Position numbers and translations under genes: made by a program. Below the pieces are notes generated by a model. That model had not been told where the DNA came from. It did no database searches and saw only the letters and a list, made by a program, of their open reading frames with translations. Positions 37,754 to 48,000 of a DNA stretch of 64,000 bases are shown piece by piece (within the stretch, counting starts at the first letter, position 1; each line of letters begins with the position of its first letter). Source of the DNA: JABMQB01 sp963678235 (GTDB lineage Bacteria > Bacteroidota > Bacteroidia > Bacteroidales > Prolixibacteraceae); the NCBI GenBank assembly GCA_963678235.1, contig OY782766.1, positions 4,030,001 to 4,094,000 on the forward strand. The letters are read 5' to 3'.

Positions 37754-37779
37754 TGGGATGCATTCGTGCATCCCATTTT
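37754..37779 (+). terminator. UUCG-loop hairpin followed by TTTTA, terminator-like
   Basis: TGGGATGCA and TGCATCCCA form a perfect 9-bp stem closed by the very stable TTCG tetraloop (37763-37766), followed by TTTTA. As no normal gene ends here, it either ends a short transcript (see the 16-codon frame just before it) or is an attenuator in the leader of the CorA gene, which starts at 37863. Confidence 0.55.
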
Positions 37780-37862
37780 ACCAAACAAATATCTATAAAT
37801 TCAAAACAGTCTTTTATTATTTTATGTATCTTAAAGCATGAATAATAATTAAATAATATGGT

Positions 37863-38927
37863 ATGGCCAGGTTTATTAAAAATCGCTTAAAGGCAAAAGG
37901 ACAGGTTCCGGGCTCCTTGGTATTTTTAGGAAGGAAAAAGATGGAGGCTCCAATTATCCAATTAATAGAGTTTGATAATAATTCGTTGATTGAAAAAGAA
38001 GTGGGGACTATTAAGGAAGCAGCGAAAGGTATTAAATCAAATGCAGTTACCTGGGTAAATATTTATGGCTTACATGATCTTGAATTGATAAAGAGTTTAG
38101 GAGACCGATTTGAATTGCCAACTCTTTTGCTTGAAAATATGTTGAATACCGACCAACGGCCCAAATATGCGGATGGGGAAAACTACGATGCTTTTATTTT
38201 AAAAATGCTGCATGAACACCCTGAAAAGAAAATAATAAGCGCGGAACAGATTTCCATTGTTTTAGGCGAAAACTTTGTGCTAACCCTGCAGGAAAGAAAA
38301 GGGGATGTCTTTGCTCCGGTTCGTGAGCGGATCAGGCAAAGTAAGGGGAGGATACGAAAATGCGGGAACGATTATTTAACTTTTGCATTATTAGATACCA
38401 TCGTAGATAACTATACAATTCTAATTGAAAATTTAGGGCAAAAGGTTGAAGATTTAGAGGACCGGCTTTTTTTGAAAAACGAAACTGGAATTGTGAACGA
38501 AATATATTCCTATAAAACCGAATTAAATTATTTGAGAAAATCTATTCGCCCGGTAAAGGATTTTATGGTGCATTTGCTAAAATCAGAAGATTCTTTCTTT
38601 CAACCCGAAAACAAGGTATTCCTGAACGAACTAAACCAATTGGTTATCCATTCGACCGATACTATTGAGCTATATAATAACCTTGTTTCTGATCAATTAA
38701 ATATTTACAACGCCAATATGGGAAACAGGATGAATGAAGTAATGAAGGTATTAACCATTTTTGCTTCCATTTTTATACCATTAACGTTCCTTGCCGGGAT
38801 ATATGGAATGAATTTCGACTATATCCCCGAGTTGAAGTTTAAATATGCCTATCCCATATTTTGGGTTGTTGTTGTATTTACGATAATTGCCCTGTTTATA
38901 TATTTTAAAAAGAAAAAATGGCTATAA
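37863..38927 (+). CDS. corA: CorA-family magnesium/cobalt transporter
   Basis: The 354-residue inner-membrane channel protein has a large cytoplasmic N-terminal domain and two helices near the C-terminus (about 296-316 and 328-348). The family signature YGMNF stands at the end of the first helix (LAGIYGMNFDYIPE), and the C-terminus is basic (KKKKWL), as usual for CorA. It opens a run of four close-packed plus-strand genes dealing mostly with ions (gaps of 26, 25 and 19 bases). Substrate range (Mg, Co or Zn) cannot be read from the sequence. Confidence 0.93.
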   Translation: MARFIKNRLKAKGQVPGSLVFLGRKKMEAPIIQLIEFDNNSLIEKEVGTIKEAAKGIKSNAVTWVNIYGLHDLELIKSLGDRFELPTLLLENMLNTDQRPKYADGENYDAFILKMLHEHPEKKIISAEQISIVLGENFVLTLQERKGDVFAPVRERIRQSKGRIRKCGNDYLTFALLDTIVDNYTILIENLGQKVEDLEDRLFLKNETGIVNEIYSYKTELNYLRKSIRPVKDFMVHLLKSEDSFFQPENKVFLNELNQLVIHSTDTIELYNNLVSDQLNIYNANMGNRMNEVMKVLTIFASIFIPLTFLAGIYGMNFDYIPELKFKYAYPIFWVVVVFTIIALFIYFKKKKWL

Positions 38928-38953
38928 TTTGTTTACGATTATAAAGAAGGAAT

Positions 38954-40495
38954 ATGAGTGAAGAAAACAAACTGGAGAATATAGAAAATATTGAATTAAA
39001 CTATTTAAAGTTCAGTGATTATAAGGAGTTAAAGGCAGCAATGATTGAAGCCTATTCCAGCATGCCTGATGCATATTGGAAAGAGCACCACATAAAATCC
39101 CTGATTAACCGGTTTCCTGAAGGGCAGGTTGTATTAAAGGTAAATGGACAAATGGCAGGTTGTGCATTGTCCATTGTGGTTAATTATAACGACTTTGAAG
39201 GAAACCATACCTATAAGCAAATTACCGGAAATTATACATTTAAAACACATACCCCGGAAGGCGATATTTTATACGGGATTGATGTTTTTATAAAACCTGA
39301 ATTTCGTGGGCTCAGGTTAGGTCGCAGGTTATATGATTACCGAAAAGAGTTGTGCGAAAAACTTAATTTAAAAGGGATTGTATTTGGAGGCCGGATACCG
39401 AATTACCACAGGTATATGGATACATTAACCCCAAAAGAATATATTGAAAAGGTTAGAAAAAGGGAGATTCATGACCCTGTTCTTAATTTTCAAATCTCCA
39501 ACGACTTTCATCCCAGCAGGATTTTGAAAGGGTACCTTGAGGGGGATGAAGCTTCTCAGGAATATGCTGTGCTTTTAGAATGGGACAATATTTTCTACGA
39601 GAAACCAAGTAAAAAGCCCATGACCATAAAAAAGGTTATCCGTATAGGTTTGGTTCAGTGGCAAATGCGACCATACAAAAATTTTGATGAGTTGATGCAA
39701 CAAGTCGAATTTTTTGTGGATGCCGTATCTGGTTATCGTTGCGATTTTGCTTTGTTCCCTGAGTTTTTTAATGCACCATTAATGGCAGAAAACAACCACT
39801 TGTCGGAAGCCGAGGCTATTCGCGAATTGGCTAAATATACCAGCCAAATTGTGGCAAAATTTTCGGAACTTGCAATATCCTACAATATAAATATTATTAC
39901 CGGGAGCATGCCTGAAATTGTTGATAACCATTTATACAATGCCGGATATTTATGCCGCCGCGACGGATCGACCGATAGGTACGAAAAGCTGCATGTTACA
40001 CCCGATGAAATAAAAGTTTGGGGAATGCAGGGAGGCTCGCAACTGAAAGCCTTCGATACCGATTGTGGAAAAATAGGGGTACTAATTTGTTACGATTCCG
40101 AATTCCCCGAATTGAGCAGGATTTTGGCGGACGAAGGAATGGACATTCTTTTCGTCCCGTTTTTAACGGATACGCAAAACGGCTATTCCAGGGTAAGAAA
40201 TTGTTCGCAGGCACGTGCCATTGAAAACGAATGTTATGTGGCAATTGCAGGTTGTGTGGGGAATTTACCTAAAGTGCATAACATGGATATTCAATATGCC
40301 CAGTCCATGGTTTTTACACCCTGTGATTTTGCCTTTCCGGCAAACGGGATAAAAGCAGAAGCCACTCCAAACACCGAAATGATTTTAATTGCCGATGTTG
40401 ACATTGATTTACTGCGCGAATTAAACCAGTTTGGAAGTGTGCGGAATTTAAAAGACAGGAGAAAAGATATTTTTGAAGTTAAAAAACTGAAATAG
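38954..40495 (+). CDS. Bifunctional GNAT acetyltransferase / carbon-nitrogen hydrolase
   Basis: The 513-residue fusion has a GNAT domain at about 15-210 (acetyl-CoA loop region RGLRLGRRLYDYRK) and a nitrilase-superfamily domain at about 228-505. The nitrilase triad is complete: E270 in FPEFFNAPL, K345 in YEKLHVTPDE and C379 in LICYDSEFPE. The family is known in Bacteria with this domain order, but the natural substrate is not established to my knowledge; an amide formed or removed on a small metabolite is the likely chemistry. It is in the middle of a likely operon with the CorA and MscS-type genes. Confidence 0.9.
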   Translation: MSEENKLENIENIELNYLKFSDYKELKAAMIEAYSSMPDAYWKEHHIKSLINRFPEGQVVLKVNGQMAGCALSIVVNYNDFEGNHTYKQITGNYTFKTHTPEGDILYGIDVFIKPEFRGLRLGRRLYDYRKELCEKLNLKGIVFGGRIPNYHRYMDTLTPKEYIEKVRKREIHDPVLNFQISNDFHPSRILKGYLEGDEASQEYAVLLEWDNIFYEKPSKKPMTIKKVIRIGLVQWQMRPYKNFDELMQQVEFFVDAVSGYRCDFALFPEFFNAPLMAENNHLSEAEAIRELAKYTSQIVAKFSELAISYNINIITGSMPEIVDNHLYNAGYLCRRDGSTDRYEKLHVTPDEIKVWGMQGGSQLKAFDTDCGKIGVLICYDSEFPELSRILADEGMDILFVPFLTDTQNGYSRVRNCSQARAIENECYVAIAGCVGNLPKVHNMDIQYAQSMVFTPCDFAFPANGIKAEATPNTEMILIADVDIDLLRELNQFGSVRNLKDRRKDIFEVKKLK

Positions 40496-40520
40496 AACAA
40501 CTTAAATTTGTAGATATATT

Positions 40521-41378
40521 ATGAAGGAATTTGATTATATAGATTGGATAATTATTGCTTCAATCCTCATTGTTTCCTACTTACTGTCTTTCATTTCAAG
40601 GAAGTTATTGGCAAGGGCAATAAACAAAAAGTCGATTTTTTTAAATGAAGATCCAACAAAGTTTGTATTCCTGAAAAACAGTGTGTCTTTTATAATCTTC
40701 AGTATTGCAATCATCTTAATATTTTTATATACACCCGAATTAAAGCTCGTGGGGAAAGGCTTGTTTGCAGGGGCTGGAATATTGGCTGCAATCCTGGGTT
40801 TCGCATCGCAAAAGGCATTCTCCAATATTCTAAGTGGTGTTTTTATATTAATATTTAAACCCTTTAGCGTACGCGATACCCTTGAAATTACATCTGAAGC
40901 TATGAAAGGGGTCGTAGAGGAAATCACACTTAGGCATACTATCATTCGCAATTATGAAAATAGAAGGATAATAATTCCGAATAGCTTAATTAGCGAAACC
41001 ACGTTGGTTAACAGTACAATTTCGGACCAACGGATCAAAAAACATGTGGAGTTTGGGATAAGCTACGATTCAGACATCGATCTTGCCAAACATATAATTG
41101 TAGATGAAATTAGGAAGCACCCTAAATTTATTGACGCACGAACCGAAGAAGAACTGAGTAACGGCGTGCCGGATGTGGTTATTAGGTTAATTTCTTTAGC
41201 AGATTTTTCTGTTATATTGAAGGCCTATGTTTGGACTAATTCAAACGACGATGCATTTGAGCTACAATGTGATGTTCTGGAGAGTGTAAAAAAACGTTTC
41301 GATAAAGAAGGCGTTGAAATTCCATTCCCATATCGAACGATTGTATTTAAGAATAAGGAGGGAAAAGATATTTCGTAA
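40521..41378 (+). CDS. MscS-family mechanosensitive channel
   Basis: 285 residues. Helices near 10-28 and 55-73 precede a pore-lining helix with the small-residue pattern GAGILAAILGFASQKAFSN (about 92-110), followed by the MscS beta domain (FKPFSVRDTLEI) and a C-terminal alpha/beta domain. It opens under membrane tension to release solutes. The gap to the next gene is 19 bases. Confidence 0.92.
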   Translation: MKEFDYIDWIIIASILIVSYLLSFISRKLLARAINKKSIFLNEDPTKFVFLKNSVSFIIFSIAIILIFLYTPELKLVGKGLFAGAGILAAILGFASQKAFSNILSGVFILIFKPFSVRDTLEITSEAMKGVVEEITLRHTIIRNYENRRIIIPNSLISETTLVNSTISDQRIKKHVEFGISYDSDIDLAKHIIVDEIRKHPKFIDARTEEELSNGVPDVVIRLISLADFSVILKAYVWTNSNDDAFELQCDVLESVKKRFDKEGVEIPFPYRTIVFKNKEGKDIS

Positions 41379-41397
41379 TTAATAAATAAACGGCAAC

Positions 41398-43614
41398 ATG
41401 AGCGGGAAAAAATTTGGCACAGCCCCAGTGTTTTTTACGGCAATTTCAACTATTCTTGGGGCAATTCTGTTTCTTAGGTTTGGTTATGCAGTTGGCACCC
41501 TTGGCTTTTGGGGCGTAATGCTGATTATTCTTTTAGGTCATTTGGTAACAATCCCAACAGCCCTTGCAATTTCAGAGCTTGCAACCAACAAACGTGTTGA
41601 AGGCGGTGGCGAGTATTTTATTATTTCCAGGTCGTTTGGGTTAAATATTGGGGCAACCATTGGCATCACCCTTTTTGTCTCACAGGCAATTAGCGTGGCT
41701 TTTTATGTGATTGCTTTTACCGAAGTTTTCGAATTTCTGTTCAATCATTTATTGGTGAAATATAATTTTATCCTGCCCCGACAGGCTATTAGTATTCCTG
41801 TAATGGCAGGTCTGGCCATATTAATCCTGAAAAAAGGGGCCAGCCTTGGAGTTAAAGCTCTTTACTTTATAGTCGGAATTTTATTTGTGTCGTTGGTGAT
41901 GTTCTTCCTCGGTTCTCCAATAGATAGTACTGAAGCAACAACATCATTTCTTAGTGATGGAGGATTAAAAAATACCAAAGATTTCTTTCTTGTTTTTGCA
42001 ATTATTTTCCCGGCGTTTACGGGAATGACTGCCGGTGTCGGGCTTTCGGGAGAATTAAAAAACCCATCTAAGTCAATCCCATTGGGAACTATTTTGGCAA
42101 CGGTGTTGGGCATGGTGATATATATGTTCATTATTTGGAAAATGGATGTTTCAGCTTCATCGGAAGACTTAATAGAGCACCAATTAATCATGTCGAAAAT
42201 TGCCATTGGCGGTTTTATAATTATTCCCCTGGGGCTTGCGGCTTCTACCTTTTCAAGTGCACTTGGATCAATTATGGTGGCTCCCAGGACATTACAGGCA
42301 TTGGCTTTGGACCGTGCATTTCCCTCCCGAAAAATTAACAAATGGCTGGCAGCAAACAGGGAAAAAGACCAGGAACCAATAAATGCATCTTTAATTACGA
42401 TTGTTATAGCTTTTGTATTTGTTGCTATGGGCGATGTAAATGCTGTAGCATCCATCATTTCAATGTTTTTTATGGTTACCTACGGTGCTCTATGCCTCAT
42501 TTCTTTTTTAAATCATTTTGGTGCTTCCCCTTCTTATCGTCCATCGTTTAGGTCAAAATGGGTACTTTCCCTGCTGGGATTTCTTGTTTCCGTTTGGGTG
42601 ATGTTTAAAATAAGTACGCCTTTTGCCCTTATGGCTTTCGTATTAATAACAGCAATTTATATCTACCTGAGTTATGTCCACAAAGACCGGAATGGATTTG
42701 CTTCCATCTTTACAAATTCGATATTTCAATTAAATAGAAATTTGCAGGTGTTTTTGCAAAAGCGTAAAAATAAAGACAATGCCAGTGACTGGAGGCCAAG
42801 TGTGATTTGTATTTCGAAGCATTCGTTTGATCGCGACCGTGCATTTCAATTGCTACGATGGATTTGTTACAAGTATGGATTTGGAACTTATTTGCACCAC
42901 ATTGAAGGATATTATTCGAAAAAAACAGTGGATCAGGCAAGCAACGAACTTGATCGCCTATTGGAGAAGGTTACCATTGATGAGAACCATGTTTATGTTG
43001 ATACCATTATTTCACCATCCAATACTTCTGCAATTGCGCAGGCAATACAGGTTCCCGGAATGTCGGGAATGGAAAATAATATGGTAATTTTCGAATACGA
43101 CAAGGATGATCCAAAAAATCTTACGGAAATCATCGAAAACTTTTCACTGGTTGCGTCGGGCAATTTTGACATTTGTATTTTAGCCAGCAGCAAAAAACAA
43201 ATTGACTTTAAACATGGAATCCATGTATGGATAAAATCGGTAGATGTAGATAATTCCAATCTTTTAATTCTTTTAAGTTTTATTATTCAGGGGCATCCCG
43301 ATTGGAAAAAGAGCGAAATAAAAGTCTTCGATATTTGCCTGGAAGAGGAGGTAGATAAAACTAAAAAACGAATGAAAGAGCTGGTGAATACAGGGAGGTT
43401 GCCTATTACCGAAAAGAATATTGAAATAATAATTCAAGATCCAAATGTGAACCCAAAAGTGATGATAAACCAACGGTCATCAGATGCAGGTTTGACAATA
43501 ATTGGCCTTCGGGAAGAATTATTAAAACATGAAAAAGCAAAATATTTTGAAGGGCTTGGAAATCTTGGCACTACGCTTTTTGTTTATTCACATGAAGTAA
43601 AAAATATTGAATAG
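41398..43614 (+). CDS. SLC12-like APC-superfamily transporter (Na-K-Cl cotransporter type)
   Basis: 738 residues. About twelve helices in 1-430, beginning with the APC signature region FFTAISTILGAILFLRFGYAVG, then a cytoplasmic C-terminal domain of about 280 residues resembling that of cation/chloride cotransporters. Amino acid permeases lack this tail, so a cation-chloride cotransporter is the better guess, but the substrate is unproven. It ends the CorA/GNAT/MscS/SLC12 gene run, which together looks like an osmotic or ion-balance set. Confidence 0.82.
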   Translation: MSGKKFGTAPVFFTAISTILGAILFLRFGYAVGTLGFWGVMLIILLGHLVTIPTALAISELATNKRVEGGGEYFIISRSFGLNIGATIGITLFVSQAISVAFYVIAFTEVFEFLFNHLLVKYNFILPRQAISIPVMAGLAILILKKGASLGVKALYFIVGILFVSLVMFFLGSPIDSTEATTSFLSDGGLKNTKDFFLVFAIIFPAFTGMTAGVGLSGELKNPSKSIPLGTILATVLGMVIYMFIIWKMDVSASSEDLIEHQLIMSKIAIGGFIIIPLGLAASTFSSALGSIMVAPRTLQALALDRAFPSRKINKWLAANREKDQEPINASLITIVIAFVFVAMGDVNAVASIISMFFMVTYGALCLISFLNHFGASPSYRPSFRSKWVLSLLGFLVSVWVMFKISTPFALMAFVLITAIYIYLSYVHKDRNGFASIFTNSIFQLNRNLQVFLQKRKNKDNASDWRPSVICISKHSFDRDRAFQLLRWICYKYGFGTYLHHIEGYYSKKTVDQASNELDRLLEKVTIDENHVYVDTIISPSNTSAIAQAIQVPGMSGMENNMVIFEYDKDDPKNLTEIIENFSLVASGNFDICILASSKKQIDFKHGIHVWIKSVDVDNSNLLILLSFIIQGHPDWKKSEIKVFDICLEEEVDKTKKRMKELVNTGRLPITEKNIEIIIQDPNVNPKVMINQRSSDAGLTIIGLREELLKHEKAKYFEGLGNLGTTLFVYSHEVKNIE

Positions 43615-43753
43615 GGGGATTTACAATTAATATATGTATGTAAATTTTATAAGGTTTTTCAGCGAAAAGACCTCGTGGATTCTGCATAAAATCACTTTTT
43701 AATCCTTCTAATTTTCTTTATTTTGTACAACAGAAATCAAAAACAATTATAAC

Positions 43754-44941
43754 ATGTACGGAAAAATAAAAACTGACCTTCAACAAACACTTGAAGAACT
43801 TAAAGAACAGGGATTATATAAAAGTGAACGGATTATTACCTCGTCACAAAGTTCAGAAATCTCTGTATCAACTGGTGAAGAAGTACTTAATTTTTGTGCC
43901 AATAATTATCTTGGTTTGGCAAATAATCCTGAAGTTATAAAAGCTGCCCAGGACATAATGGACAAATGGGGGTTTGGTTTATCTTCTGTACGTTTTATTT
44001 GTGGAACACAACAAATCCACAAAGAACTGGAAGAGAAAGTTTCTGAATTTCTGGGTACAGAGGATACTATTTTATATTGTGCATGTTTTGATGCAAATGG
44101 GGGAGTGTTTGAACCTTTGCTTGGTGCTGATAGTGCAATAATTTCGGATGAATTGAACCATGCATCCATTATTGATGGGGTAAGGTTGTGTAAAGCACAA
44201 CGTTTTCGTTACAAGCACTCAAATATGGAAGAACTGGAGCAATGTCTAAAAGATGCGCAAGATTTAACTTATAGGATAATTGTTACCGATGGAGTATTCT
44301 CAATGGATGGTGATATTGCAAAGCTTCCTGAGATTGTGGCGCTCGCAGAAAAATACGATGCCCTGGTAATGGTTGATGATTCGCATGCAACAGGTTATAT
44401 TGGCAAAACCGGAAGGGGAACTGCTGAGCATTATGATTTACTGGGAAAAATAGATATTATCACCACTACCTTTGGGAAAGCAATGGGTGGAGGAAACGGT
44501 GGATGTACCTCCGGGCGAAAAGAAATTATCGACATGTTAAGACAAAGGTCGCGTCCGTATTTGTTCTCGAATACCTTGGCACCTGCAACCGTTGGGGCAA
44601 CCTTAAAAGTTATTGATATGCTCTCGGGTTCTGATGAGCTTCCTGCCAAAACAATGGCAAATGCCGATCGTTTCAGAACGAAAATGGAAGCTGCCGGATT
44701 TGATCTCGTAAAAGGGGATACTGCCATTGTTCCAGTAATGATTTACGATGAACCTTTGGCTATTAAATTTGCCGATGAACTTCTGAAGGAAGGCGTTTAT
44801 GTTATTGGGTTCTGCTATCCTGTTGTTCCAAAAGGAAAAGCCAGGATTAGGGTACAACTTTCGGCAGCGCATACTTTTGAGCAAATTGATAAAACCGTCG
44901 ATGCTTTTATGAAAGTGGGGAAAATGCTGGAAATTATTTAA
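43754..44941 (+). CDS. kbl: Glycine C-acetyltransferase (2-amino-3-ketobutyrate CoA ligase) or close relative
   Basis: The 395-residue PLP enzyme belongs to the alpha-oxoamine synthase family, which joins an acyl-CoA to an amino acid. The cofactor lysine is K242 in TTTFGKAMGGGNGG, and the conserved DDSHATGYIG motif binds the cofactor ring. Length and close agreement with Kbl motifs favour glycine C-acetyltransferase, the second step of threonine breakdown. Serine palmitoyltransferase, a paralog common in this phylum, is the main alternative. No threonine dehydrogenase gene lies beside it. A strong terminator follows. Confidence 0.85.
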   Translation: MYGKIKTDLQQTLEELKEQGLYKSERIITSSQSSEISVSTGEEVLNFCANNYLGLANNPEVIKAAQDIMDKWGFGLSSVRFICGTQQIHKELEEKVSEFLGTEDTILYCACFDANGGVFEPLLGADSAIISDELNHASIIDGVRLCKAQRFRYKHSNMEELEQCLKDAQDLTYRIIVTDGVFSMDGDIAKLPEIVALAEKYDALVMVDDSHATGYIGKTGRGTAEHYDLLGKIDIITTTFGKAMGGGNGGCTSGRKEIIDMLRQRSRPYLFSNTLAPATVGATLKVIDMLSGSDELPAKTMANADRFRTKMEAAGFDLVKGDTAIVPVMIYDEPLAIKFADELLKEGVYVIGFCYPVVPKGKARIRVQLSAAHTFEQIDKTVDAFMKVGKMLEII

Positions 44942-44962
44942 AAATATAGCCCTAGACTGAAT

Positions 44963-45003
44963 AAAAAAAGAACCGTTCGCTTTTAAAAGAACGGTTCTTT
45001 TTT
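44963..45003. terminator. Bidirectional intrinsic terminator between kbl and infB
   Basis: GAACCGTTC and GAACGGTTC form a 9-bp stem extended by an A-run on one side and a T-run on the other, giving a U-tract in both directions. The genes on both sides converge on it. Confidence 0.9.
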
Positions 45004-45023
45004 GCTCTTAAGTAAATATAGAA

Positions 45024-48000
45024 TTAAAGCGTTTTTGCAACTTCAATTTCGTGGTAAGCTTCCACATGGTCGCCAACTTTAATGTCGTTAAAGTTTTCAA
45101 TGTTCAGACCACATTCATATCCATTTTTCACTTCTTTCACATCGTCTTTAAAACGTTTGAGCGAGCCAAGTGTGCCTGAATAGATTACAATTCCATCACG
45201 GATTACCCTAACTTTTGATGAACGTGAAATCTTTCCATCGCGTACCAAGCAACCAGCAATGGTACCAACTTTGGTAATTTTAAATGTTTCAAGTATTTCT
45301 GCCGTTCCGGTAATTTCTTCTTTAATTTCAGGGGAAAGCATTCCTTCCATTGCCAGTTTAATTTCGTTTATGGCATCGTAAATAATCGAGTATAAACGAA
45401 TATCAATTTGCTCTTTTTCTGCAATTTTTCTGGCATTTAATGTTGGCCTAACCTGGAATCCAACAACAATTGCTTCCGATGCTGTTGCCAACATAATATC
45501 TGATTCGGAAATTGCACCAACCGATTTATGAATTACATTCACTTGTATTTCTTCAGTTGAAAGTTTAATTAAGGAATCTGAAAGTGCTTCGATGGAACCA
45601 TCCACATCACCTTTTACAATCAGGTTCAATTCCTGGAAGTTTCCAATTGCAATCCTTCTTCCAATTTCGTCAAGGGTAATATGTTTTTGGGTCCTCAATC
45701 CTTGCTCACGTGCAAGCTGCTCGCGTTTGTTTGCAATTTGCCTGGCTTCACGTTCTGTTTCCATCACGTTAAATTTATCACCAGCCTGAGGTGCACCATC
45801 CAAACCAAGAATAATTACCGGCTCGGCAGGACCTGCGCTGTCAACCCTTTGGTTACGCTCATTAAACATGGCCTTAACGTGCCCGTAAAATTGTCCGGTA
45901 AGGATAATATCTCCCTGTCGAAGGGTTCCGTTTTGAACCAACATAGTTGCCACGAAACCGCGACCTTTATCAAGTGTTGATTCAATGATGGTACCATTAG
46001 CCTTTTTGTTAGGGTTTCCTTTAAGTTCAAGCATTTCAGCTTCGAGCAAGACTTTCTCAAGAAGCTCGTTAATGTTTATCCCATTTTTAGCTGAGATGTC
46101 TTGCGATTGGTATTTACCTCCCCATTCTTCTACCAGAAAGTTTAAGTTGGCAAGCCCTTCTTTTATTTTCTCAGGATTAGCCCCTGGTTTGTCAATTTTG
46201 TTAATTGCAAAAACGATAGGTACACCTGCGGCAGTTGCATGGTTTATTGCTTCTTTTGTTTGTGGCATAATATCATCGTCTGCAGCAACAATAATAATTG
46301 CAATATCAGTAACCTGTGCACCACGGGCACGCATAGCTGTAAATGCTTCGTGACCAGGGGTATCAAGGAATGTGATATCTTTTCCACTTGGCAGGCTAAC
46401 ATGGTAAGCTCCAATATGCTGTGTAATTCCTCCGGCCTCACCGGCAATTACATTGGTATCGCGAATGTAGTCGAGCAACGATGTTTTTCCGTGGTCGACA
46501 TGCCCCATTACTGTAACAATTGGTGGACGTGGAATCAGATCTTCCTCTTTATCCTCGTCTTCTTCAATTGCTTCCTGAATAGAAATACTTACAAATTCTA
46601 CGGTAAACCCAAATTCTTCTGCAACAATCGACATTGTTTCCGCATCCAACCTTTGGTTGATCGAAACAAACAGCCCTAAACTCATACATGTTGCGATAAT
46701 CTTTGTTACCGGCACATCCATCATGGTTGCAAACTCCGATGCTGTTACAAATTCCGTAACTTTAAGGACACTCTTTTGTGTTTCTTGCAAGTCGGCTTCG
46801 ACTTGTGCTTTTTCACTTACAGCAGCTCTTTTTTCCCTACGGTATTTCGAACCTTTTGATTTTCCTTTGGAGGTTAACCTTGCAAGTGTGTCTTTAATTT
46901 GCTTTTGAACATCCTCTTCCGAAACTTCTTTTCGAAGTGGGCGTTTTGAAATATTACGTTTATTATCAGGCCTGTTTCTGTCGCCACCTTGTTTATTATC
47001 GACCGAAATCCGTTGCCCGTCTTTATTAATCCTTTTTCTTCGTTTTTTACCTGCACTGGCATCCCCACCTTTCGATTGACCTTTTTTATCGTTGTCGTTA
47101 ATATCAATTTTCCCGACTACGTTTGGACCATTTAATTTTTCAGTCCGTGCTTTATAAACTTCCTGTCCAGGTTTCCCTTTATGTTGGTCCCTGCTTTGCC
47201 CATCTCTTCCCGGCGTTTTTTGCAGGTTTTTGATTTTTTCTTTTAAACGTTCTTTGCGGTCCTTTTCACGCTCTTCTTTTGACTTTTTTGCAGGGCGTGT
47301 TTTTTGGTTGATATCAGCAAGGTTAATTTTTCCAATTACCTTTACTGATTCAACTTTTGGCACATCTGTTTTAATATGTTTTTTCTTATCAGGAGTGCTT
47401 TCTTTGGACTCAAACGGTTTTTGCTTTTCCTTGACATCTTCAACCGGTTTTTCCTCTTTCTTAACTGCAGGAGCTTCTGCAACCTTTGCTTCTTCTTTTA
47501 CACTTTTATCAGCCACTTCGGTTTTTGGTTCCGGTTTAGCAACCTTTTGTGTTTTTTCCTCAATAACTTCCGGTTTCTTTTCTTCTGCAGGCTTAACTTT
47601 TTGTGCTTCCTGAACATCGGGTTTTTCTCTCCTTGGTTTATCGATGTCAATTTTACCAACTACTTTTATACCATCTTCTGCTTTTGACGATGGTGAAAAT
47701 ACCTCTTCTTTTGTTTCGCTTTTTGTTGGTTTTGCAACTTCAGGCTTTGGTTTTTCTACAATAGGATCATTGGTTTTATCAACTTCAATTTTATCCTCCT
47801 CGGTGCTTTCACTTCTTGTTCGCTGACTTTTAAGCTGGATTTTTTCAGACTCCCTCTTCAGGTTAATGTCGCTTTTGTACTCTTTTTCAAGAAGATGAAC
47901 AGCTTCTTCCGATACCTTTGTATTGGGATTAGAATCAATATCGAACCCTTTTTTATGCAGGAAGTCAACAATCGTTGAAATACCAACATTGAATTCTCTT

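Noticed and set aside
41862..42458. 198-codon minus-strand frame within the SLC12-like gene.
   Set aside because: Complementary shadow of a membrane-protein gene with strong family features on the plus strand.
43754..44941. Serine palmitoyltransferase as the identity of the PLP enzyme.
   Set aside because: Overall motifs and the very close agreement with glycine C-acetyltransferases favour Kbl, though the paralog cannot be fully excluded.
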